From Pontibacter indicus (lineage in GTDB: Bacteria > Bacteroidota > Bacteroidia > Cytophagales > Hymenobacteraceae), in the NCBI RefSeq assembly GCF_900156345.1, contig NZ_FTPP01000004.1:62001-126000 (forward strand): 64,000 nt of DNA, in the 5' to 3' direction. Below are positions 36,432 to 45,018 of this stretch, in pieces. The first letter of the stretch is position 1, and every line of letters begins with the position of its first letter. The notes beneath the pieces were generated by a model, which saw only the letters and a program-made list of their open reading frames with translations, was not told the origin of the DNA and ran no database searches. The position numbers were made by a program, and so were the translations under genes.

Positions 36432-36846
36432 GATATAGGGGTTAAGGGTGTTGCTGTTTGTGTTATTTCTATGATGCAAAACTAAAGCAGCCCGGCTCCG
36501 CAGGGTATGACATTGCGCAGCCCAATAAGTGATCTTTGCTGTCTTTTAAAGTGACGAATAGGGGTAATCGCTTGAAAAAGGCATTAAATGGCCTTTATTT
36601 AGGCTTTTTTGGCAACTAAAAGTATTCGTAAGGGGATTTGCTATACCTGACCAGGGACTGCGACAAGAAAAAAGAAGAGAAATTGTTTCCTGAAGGAAAT
36701 AAGGTAGTGAGGTAATCGATTTTGAACTTTGGGGATCGATGAGTTAACCGTAGCGAAAGAGACGGGGTGTCGGTCTGCTAGTCTTTAAAAAGCTGTTAAT
36801 GTGCAGGTTGTAGAAAAGTGCAAATGTAGAGGAGCAGTCTTTTATA
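36432..36846. other. intergenic region upstream of YceI operon
   Basis: 415 bp between the YceI gene and endonuclease V. It contains a small AAAGGC/GCCTTT hairpin (near 36578-36602), a TTTCCTGAAGGAAA palindrome (near 36687-36701), one CTATACCTG repeat copy (near 36642) and the candidate -7 box of the YceI operon. I see no gene. Confidence 0.5.
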
Positions 36847-37533
36847 TTATCTCACCTCACTTTTAAAGACGGCCGCATAGTGGTCTGCCAGTCTGGTTGG
36901 TTCGGGGAGTTTGTGCTTTACTGCGCAGGCGAGGGCAATCTCGGTAGCTGATGGTAAATCCATCAAATGGCCAACGGAAATGAAGACAGGCTTGACCTTA
37001 TCCTTGGTGCGCAGCACGTTCCCGACCAGTTCTCCTTTATGCTCTAATGGCGACACCGAGCCTTTCGGTGCATCAGGCTCCTTATACCTGCCGACCAGCA
37101 CTTTCTTGGCGACGCCCATGGTAGGTTTGTTCAGCTGCAGCCCCAGGTGGGTGGCTATACCTACGCGGCGGGGGTGGGAAATGCCGTGCCCGTCCACCAT
37201 GATCAGGTCAGGCTTCTGCTGTAATTTCTCGTAGGCTTTGAGCAGGTTGGGCGCCTCTCTGAAAGAAAGAAAACCGGGCACATAGGGCAGCTCTACTTCA
37301 CCATAATGCCATACCTTCTCCAGTACCTCCAGCTTTGGGTACGAGAGCAGCACAAAAACCGACAGGATGTGGTCTTCCCCCACAAAAGAAGAATCGCAAC
37401 CCGCAATCAGCTTCAGATCGAAGGCCGGCTTCTGGATGATGACGCGCGCCTGCATTTCCCGCTGCTGTTCGGTCAGGCGGGCCAGCAAGGCAGGGTCCGG
37501 AGCAGGCTGATCGAAGTTGCGGTAGTAGGCCAT
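36847..37533 (-). CDS. nfi: endonuclease V
   Basis: A 228-residue DNA repair nuclease that nicks DNA (and, in some species, RNA) one base 3' of deoxyinosine. Family markers are IAGCDSSFVGED with the first catalytic aspartate, VELPYVPGFLSFREAPNLL with the wedge PYIP-like motif (here PYVP), and LIMVDGHGISHPRRVGIATHLG. Length is normal. It stands alone between two noncoding stretches, the one upstream being a low-complexity inverted repeat. Confidence 0.93.
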   Translation of the reverse strand: MAYYRNFDQPAPDPALLARLTEQQREMQARVIIQKPAFDLKLIAGCDSSFVGEDHILSVFVLLSYPKLEVLEKVWHYGEVELPYVPGFLSFREAPNLLKAYEKLQQKPDLIMVDGHGISHPRRVGIATHLGLQLNKPTMGVAKKVLVGRYKEPDAPKGSVSPLEHKGELVGNVLRTKDKVKPVFISVGHLMDLPSATEIALACAVKHKLPEPTRLADHYAAVFKSEVR

Positions 37534-37539
37534 GGGAGA

Positions 37540-37735
37540 GTTAGTGATTTAGTGAATGAGTAGTTGAGTGATTTTTTATTGAGGATACGTTTGTGAGGCC
37601 GGGCTGTTTGATTTATAGGTCTGTTTCTACTGTCTCCTTGCACGGTATGAATTAATTGACAAATGCATCGTTCATACATTCGCTTATTCAATCAATCAAA
37701 ACCCACTCAATCACTCATTCACTAAATCACTCAAC
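37540..37735. repeat. low-complexity inverted repeat, TGAGTGATTTAGTGAATGAG type
   Basis: The left arm (37540-37585) contains AGTGATTTAGTGAATGAGT, and the right arm (37684-37735) carries its exact complement plus further ACTCAATCACT units, about 100 bp apart. Arms of about 45 bp with several mismatches could form a long hairpin. Closely related units recur at 39257-39411. Confidence 0.65.
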
Positions 37736-37745
37736 CGAGAATAAC

Positions 37746-38435
37746 TCAAGCGCTGCAAGGGTAAATCAGTTTGGCGAAGAGCAGGCGCCACTGGCCGTCT
37801 ACGTGGCCGAAGTGAAACTCAAAAGAGGTGGCGGTGTGCAGCACGGATCTTCGCAGAAGCGGTAAAGTGGCCTTGATCTGTTTGATTTCTGCCTCCGAAA
37901 GGCTGGCGTAGTCCCAATAACCACTTTTCTGGAACTTGGCAGGGTCCGAAACAAAGCAACCGTCTTTGCTGTAGCCCGAGCGGCCTTCGTCGTAATTCAT
38001 GTCCGCGCAATCGAAGGACGGCCAGGCCTCCTCACGCAGGTCACAGGATTTTACCTCGTCCCGAATTGTGAAGAAGGACCTACCCTGAAATTCACGTCTG
38101 AACTCCCGGATATCAGTAATGCGCGTCATCTTAGGCATGGCGCCGGGCTGCTCTATGATCCACAGACCGTGATCCGGATGGATGAACTGGTTGAGGGTAC
38201 TCGTGTCAGATGCCTGCACGGCAGTCATAAATATGGAGAAGGCTTGGTCGAAGGAAATAGAGTCCAGCCCTGGATCGCCTGCCCTACGGGTATGTGCCTC
38301 CTGCACATCTTCCAGGCGCTCGTTCTCATCGGCGCCTTGTGCCGCCATGTTCTGCTCCGTGTCGCCTGACCCACAGGAGGCTATACCTAACCACAGGAGC
38401 AGGCAGGCCAGGAAAGTGAAAATTGTGCTACGCAT
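37746..38435 (-). CDS. hypothetical lipoprotein
   Basis: A 229-residue exported protein. The signal peptide MRSTIFTFLACLLLWLGIA is followed by SCGSGD, a lipobox cysteine. The segment FDQAFSIFMTAVQASDTSTLNQFIHPDHGLWIIEQPGAMPK resembles the start of a nuclear-transport-factor-2-like fold found in many Bacteroidota lipoproteins, but I cannot name a family. Several cysteines (CDLREEAW, FDCADMNYD, DGCFVSD) may form disulphides. It is divergent from the hydrolase gene at 38583. Function unknown. Confidence 0.62.
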   Translation of the reverse strand: MRSTIFTFLACLLLWLGIASCGSGDTEQNMAAQGADENERLEDVQEAHTRRAGDPGLDSISFDQAFSIFMTAVQASDTSTLNQFIHPDHGLWIIEQPGAMPKMTRITDIREFRREFQGRSFFTIRDEVKSCDLREEAWPSFDCADMNYDEGRSGYSKDGCFVSDPAKFQKSGYWDYASLSEAEIKQIKATLPLLRRSVLHTATSFEFHFGHVDGQWRLLFAKLIYPCSA

Positions 38436-38582
38436 GTCTTTTTACATCAGGTATAGCCTCTATACGGTGTTTCTTTCAGATCAAGCCTATACCTGAAAGG
38501 ATAGTACGGACACGGCTTTTAACTATTGCTATACCTGACCGTAAATTAATTTATAAGAGCTTCACTAACGAAAACAAACTTG

Positions 38583-39260
38583 ATGGGAAATTTCATCTAT
38601 AACGACAGCCTGCAGCTAAAGGCTGGAAAAGCAGAACTGACGGCAGATCTGTCCATACCGGAGAACGCAAAAGGGCTGGTCATTTTTTCGCATGGCAGCG
38701 GGAGTAGCCGCCTCAGCTCGCGCAACCGTTTTGTGGCAGAGCACCTGCAGCGCTCCCGCTTCGCCACCCTGCTGTTCGATCTGCTCACCGAAGAGGAAGA
38801 CCAGCGTCAGGAAAACCGGTTTGATATTGCACTGCTCACCACGCGCCTGATCGATGCCGTGACCTGGGCACAGCAAAATGAGAACACCAAAGACCTGCGC
38901 ATCGGGCTGTTTGGAGCGAGCACAGGAGCTGCCTCGGCGCTGAGCGCTGCCGCTGCGCTTAGCGGCGATATCATCGATGCGGTGGTGAGCCGCGGCGGCC
39001 GCCCTGACCTGGCTGGTGAGGTATTGCCCGATGTGCAAAGCCCGACGCTGCTGATTGTGGGTGGTCTGGACGAAGAAGTGCTCGACTTGAACCGGTGGGC
39101 ACAAGACCGGCTGCAATGCCTGAAGGATCTGGAGATCGTGCCCGACGCCACGCATTTGTTCGAAGAGCCTGGCGCCTTGGAGATGGCAGCCCAACTGGCA
39201 ACCGACTGGTTCCGCAAATACCTGGAGCCCGGCAAACAACACCCATTGAGGGAAAGTTAG
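38583..39260 (+). CDS. dienelactone hydrolase-like alpha/beta hydrolase
   Basis: A 225-residue cytoplasmic alpha/beta hydrolase. The oxyanion segment is VIFSHGSGSSRLSSRNRFVA, the nucleophile elbow LFGASTGAASAL (G-A-S-T-G instead of G-x-S-x-G with alanine), the acid in LLIVGGLDEEVLDLN, and the histidine in VPDATHLFEEPGALE. Homologues occur next to or fused with a phosphoribosyltransferase, as here (gene at 39419) and in Mycobacterium tuberculosis Rv0571c. The substrate is unknown. I use the ATG at 38583. Confidence 0.82.
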   Translation: MGNFIYNDSLQLKAGKAELTADLSIPENAKGLVIFSHGSGSSRLSSRNRFVAEHLQRSRFATLLFDLLTEEEDQRQENRFDIALLTTRLIDAVTWAQQNENTKDLRIGLFGASTGAASALSAAAALSGDIIDAVVSRGGRPDLAGEVLPDVQSPTLLIVGGLDEEVLDLNRWAQDRLQCLKDLEIVPDATHLFEEPGALEMAAQLATDWFRKYLEPGKQHPLRES

Positions 39261-39411
39261 TGATTTGGTGATTGAGTGAGTTAGTGAATGAGGTAAATGA
39301 TTGATTGAGCGATTTTAGAGTAAGTCATTGATTTACTAATTCATTCTGGTCAACAATTCAACCATCAACAATTTAACAATTCAAAATCACTCAATCACTA
39401 ACTCGCAAATC
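39257..39411. repeat. second TGAGTGAGTTAGTGAATGAG-type inverted repeat
   Basis: The left arm (39257-39320) is made of TTAGTGATTTGGTGATTGAG-like units and the right arm (39393-39411) reads AATCACTCAATCACTAACT. It fills the gap between the hydrolase and the phosphoribosyltransferase and overlaps the hydrolase stop codon. Same family as the repeat at 37540-37735. Confidence 0.6.
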
Positions 39412-39418
39412 AAAAAAA

Positions 39419-40045
39419 ATGATACCCAACAGGCATATCGCTGCGGAGCTGCTGGCCGATAGGCTGGAGCACTACAAAGGGCAGAAAGGGGTGGTGCTGG
39501 CTATACCTCGGGGAGGTGTGCCGGTGGCGGCGCCTATTGCCCGGCGGCTTGGTATGCCCTTGGATGTGATCGTTTCCAAGAAGATCGGTCATCCCGCTAA
39601 TCCGGAGTTTGCGATAGGGGCCGTGACGCTGGAAGATGTGGAGGTGGATCACCGCTCTGATGTGTCCGCGGAATACATACGGGCCGAAGTAGAGCGAATC
39701 AAAACAAATCTGCGTCAGAAGTACCGGCTCTTCATGGGCGACCGCCAGACGGTTGACCTGCATGACCGCGTTGTGATCATTGTGGATGACGGCATTGCCA
39801 CAGGGAAGACGCTACTGTCTACCGTGAACATGGCTCGGCACAAGCAACCCCGCAAAATTATTATAGCAGTGCCCGTCGCCCCAAAAGCCGCCATTAAGCA
39901 GTTTGAGGCCATCGTAGATGAAGTAGTATGCCTGCTGGTGCCGCCTATGTTTCAGGCGGTGGGGCAGTTTTACCAGGAATTTGAGCAGATAAGCGATGAA
40001 GAAGTGATCCGGCTGCTCAGAGAGCAATCTGAAAGTCAGGTATAG
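39419..40045 (+). CDS. phosphoribosyltransferase domain protein
   Basis: A 208-residue type I phosphoribosyltransferase fold protein. The PRPP-binding loop is visible as VVIIVDDGIATGKTLLST, and an N-terminal VLAIPRGGVPVAAPIARRL matches the group often paired with dienelactone-hydrolase-like enzymes. The base or other substrate it modifies is unknown. It follows the hydrolase gene on the same strand across a repeat-filled gap of about 160 bp. The last codons and the stop (CAG GTA TAG) are themselves a copy of the window-wide repeat. Confidence 0.85.
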   Translation: MIPNRHIAAELLADRLEHYKGQKGVVLAIPRGGVPVAAPIARRLGMPLDVIVSKKIGHPANPEFAIGAVTLEDVEVDHRSDVSAEYIRAEVERIKTNLRQKYRLFMGDRQTVDLHDRVVIIVDDGIATGKTLLSTVNMARHKQPRKIIIAVPVAPKAAIKQFEAIVDEVVCLLVPPMFQAVGQFYQEFEQISDEEVIRLLREQSESQV

Positions 40046-40052
40046 GTATAGC

Positions 40053-41414
40053 CTAGCGGTCGATCATCAGGTGGCGGATAAAGGCCCTGCCCGGTAGGGA
40101 TGCCCGTACCATGTACATGCTGCCGTCGCGCAGATTGGTTGTGTTGAGCAGCTGAACGAAATTGCCCCGATTGTCCGCCTCCCCTTCAAACTCATGTACC
40201 AGCTTCCCTTCCAGGGTGTAGATCGAGATGCTGAATTTCTCCGAAGGTTGCAATGCCAGCAACTGTACTGTCACCGGGGTGCTGCTTTTGGTGCGCGTCG
40301 GGTATACCCTCAATTCTTCGGTAGTCGCCTGCGCCAGGCTCACGGCCAATACAGCAGAGTAACTTTCAGTGCCGTCAAAATCTACCTGCCGGAGGCGGTA
40401 ATAGTTCACGCCGTTATCAGCTTTCTTGTCCTGATAGGTATACCTTTGAGGAAGCGAGGTAGTACCAGCGCCTTCCACGCGGGCAATGGCATCGAACTCG
40501 GTCGCAGACTGACCGCGCTGCACTTCAAAAAAAGCGTTGTCCAGTTCGGAGGCTGTTTCCCAGTTCAGCTGCACGCCGCTCTGTGTGGCTATACCTTTAA
40601 AGCTGTGTAACTCCACCGGCAGTGGAATGATGATTTCGTTTAGGATGGCTTCGAGCCATACCTGCGCCATTTTTTCTTCTCCAAGCCTATTGGGGTGTAG
40701 TCCATCGTAAGAATCGCCCTGGCCTGCTATGGCGTTAGGGTTTTGTGCTGGGTTAAATCCAGAGTTCTGATCAACCAGAATCACTTGCGAATCCGGATAG
40801 CGGCTATCACTGTTTAAGGATGCCACAAGAGTTGGTAATTGTTCATTGAATAGCGGGATCTCCTTGCTAATATCTCCAAGGTCTTTATTGTCTGGATCGG
40901 CCGGAATAAGCTGGGCCAGCAAAATGTTAACAGCTGGGCTCTTTTCTCGCAGGACTCCAACTATTCCCCTCAGATCGTCAAGGGTGCTCTCTATGGATTG
41001 TTTCTGAAACAGGTCATTTGTTCCCAAGTGCAGCAGTACAAAATCTGGCTTATGCGCTTCAGCCCATTTAGCAATGTTGTTTCCATCCCTACCATTTAGT
41101 ATTTCATCCGCTCGCCATCCCCAATGGCCCTCGTTACGGTTGCTGAAAGATTGTCCATTATAATCTTGAAATGGCGGGTTGCCAGTATAATTTTCTGTCT
41201 GTGAACCTACAAACTCAAAATTTATACCTTCATCAATCAGCTTTTTCCACAAAGGATACCTGTAACTCTGAAGCTCCTTATTTCCCTGCGTAATCGAGTT
41301 GCCCAAAGGCATGATCCTGATCGGCTGGGACTGCGACTGGGCCTCGAAACCAAAGAGTAGGAATGGGACAAAGAGGTAAGCTTGTTTTCGGAGGCGGACG
41401 AGCAGGGAGAGCAT
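40053..41414 (-). CDS. SGNH/GDSL hydrolase with T9SS sorting domain
   Basis: A 453-residue secreted enzyme. After an N-terminal hydrophobic signal comes an SGNH esterase domain (about 30-240) with block I MPLGNSITQG (catalytic Ser), block III LHLGTNDLF, and block V DGLHPNRLGE (Asp and His). A linker (about 260-350) resembles the fibronectin-like repeats that precede T9SS tails (ATQSGVQLNWETASELDNAFFEVQRG). The last 80 residues form a type A T9SS sorting domain (LRVYPTRTKSSTPVTVQLL to the C-terminus). It probably deacetylates or hydrolyses a carbohydrate ester at the cell surface. It is a tandem paralogue of the next gene. Confidence 0.88.
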   Translation of the reverse strand: MLSLLVRLRKQAYLFVPFLLFGFEAQSQSQPIRIMPLGNSITQGNKELQSYRYPLWKKLIDEGINFEFVGSQTENYTGNPPFQDYNGQSFSNRNEGHWGWRADEILNGRDGNNIAKWAEAHKPDFVLLHLGTNDLFQKQSIESTLDDLRGIVGVLREKSPAVNILLAQLIPADPDNKDLGDISKEIPLFNEQLPTLVASLNSDSRYPDSQVILVDQNSGFNPAQNPNAIAGQGDSYDGLHPNRLGEEKMAQVWLEAILNEIIIPLPVELHSFKGIATQSGVQLNWETASELDNAFFEVQRGQSATEFDAIARVEGAGTTSLPQRYTYQDKKADNGVNYYRLRQVDFDGTESYSAVLAVSLAQATTEELRVYPTRTKSSTPVTVQLLALQPSEKFSISIYTLEGKLVHEFEGEADNRGNFVQLLNTTNLRDGSMYMVRASLPGRAFIRHLMIDR

Positions 41415-41500
41415 AAATAGTAGGCTAAGTGATTGGTACTAAGTAGCTCATAAAACGTGCGCAACCCCATTGAGTTGCGCTTAGTTCAGGGCAGCGGGTA

Positions 41501-42379
41501 CTATCGGCCTGCCTCCCGGTGGTGGCGTTGTGTAGCTAAATTGTACAATGTCTCTTTGTTTGCCTGTATGGCATCGTACCAACGCTTGGCAATGAATTTT
41601 TCACCTTCTGTATTGGGGTGCAGCGCATCGTAGGTGAGGGTAGCGGGGTTGTAACCGGAGTTGATGTCAACCACTATAATTGGAGATTTTTGAGTTGTAA
41701 GCCGTGATGCCAGCCCAGGCAGCAGGGACACAAAGTGCTGGGTTGAGTCAACATTCGCATACTCCGCAGGTATAGGTGTGATCTTGGCTAGCAGGATGGC
41801 GACATTTTCGTTGTCAGCACGCAGCTGACCGATAATCTGCTCTATTCTGTTGACAGTGCCGTCAGTTGTTTTGGCGTGGATCATGTCGTTGGTGCCCAGG
41901 TGCATCAATACCACGTCCGGCGTATAGCCTTTGAGCCAATCGCTGAGCTTGCCTTTGTCGCGCTTATACTGGGTCGGGTTTGCGTAGCCGTTCAGGAGGT
42001 CAGCGGTCATCCAGCCCCAATGCCCTTCGTGCTTATTCGTGAAGGTCTGGCCTTTGTAGGTTTCCCCCATTTTTGGAGAGGCCACATCAGCGCCATGTTC
42101 GGTGTTGGGAGCTTGGCGGTACCAGTTCGTGTCCATGGAACCCACAAATTCGAACTTCAGTCCGGCATCTACCAGCATTTTCCAAAGCTCGTAGCGGTAG
42201 CTGGGATGAACTTCGCCGCCCTGTGTGATCGAATTGCCCAAAGGCATGATCCTGAGCGTTATCTCTTCAGTTTGTGGCTCTATTTCTTCCTTGGTCTCGT
42301 CGTCGTTACAGGCGGTAAAAAATAGGACAAATGAAAGGAAAAATAAATATCTGGAGGTGATCGTGAATTTCGAAAACAT
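41501..42379 (-). CDS. SGNH/GDSL hydrolase, lipoprotein
   Basis: A 292-residue exported esterase. The signal peptide ends at a lipobox cysteine (FFTACNDDETKEE). The SGNH blocks match its neighbour: MPLGNSITQGGEVHPSYRY, LMHLGTNDMIHA and YDALHPNTEG. HEGHWGWMTADLLNG is shared with the downstream paralogue (HWGWRADEILNG). It lacks the T9SS domain, so the two copies are sent to different envelope locations by different routes. The substrate is unknown. Confidence 0.87.
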   Translation of the reverse strand: MFSKFTITSRYLFFLSFVLFFTACNDDETKEEIEPQTEEITLRIMPLGNSITQGGEVHPSYRYELWKMLVDAGLKFEFVGSMDTNWYRQAPNTEHGADVASPKMGETYKGQTFTNKHEGHWGWMTADLLNGYANPTQYKRDKGKLSDWLKGYTPDVVLMHLGTNDMIHAKTTDGTVNRIEQIIGQLRADNENVAILLAKITPIPAEYANVDSTQHFVSLLPGLASRLTTQKSPIIVVDINSGYNPATLTYDALHPNTEGEKFIAKRWYDAIQANKETLYNLATQRHHREAGR

Positions 42380-42536
42380 AATGTGTAATGCAAAGTCTAA
42401 TTGAGGCAGGCTCAGTGGCTAAAAACGAGAAGTATAAAATTCGGTTACATTTGGTCTTTGTGAGGGTCTGATTTTTGTCCAATTATCCTGAGAAATGGCA
42501 GGCATCAGACAGTGCAAAGGAAAGACTGGACGAAGG

Positions 42537-42567
42537 TTTAGCCTTAACAAAAAGACTCTTATATTTG
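42537..42567 (+). promoter_or_regulatory. candidate icd promoter
   Basis: TATATTTG (42560-42567) is an exact TAnnTTTG -7 element. Nineteen bp upstream lies TTTA (42537-42540), a 3-of-4 match to the TTTG -33 box. The predicted start of transcription leaves a leader of about 90 nt before icd. Confidence 0.55.
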
Positions 42568-42649
42568 CTTCATTAACCAGCGTGGGGGAAATGCGGTTTA
42601 CCGGTTTAGAAAAACCAGCAGCGGCATACCTCCGGAACTAACGAATTAA

Positions 42650-44890
<2,241 letters not shown>

Positions 44891-44913
44891 TCGGAGGTAT
44901 AAAGTTTAAAAAG

Positions 44914-44945
44914 GAAAGGCTGCCTGAGCGATCGGGTGGCCTTTC
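44914..44945 (+). terminator. terminator after icd
   Basis: An imperfect stem (GAAAGGC(T)GCC with GG(T)GGCCTTTC), followed by a T-rich stretch, about 25 bp after the icd stop. Confidence 0.7.
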
Positions 44946-45018
44946 TTATTTTAAACTAGTAACTTTGAAATAAGGCCTAGTCAATACTACAGGTATAGCG
45001 GCAGCCCGAGAAGCAACC

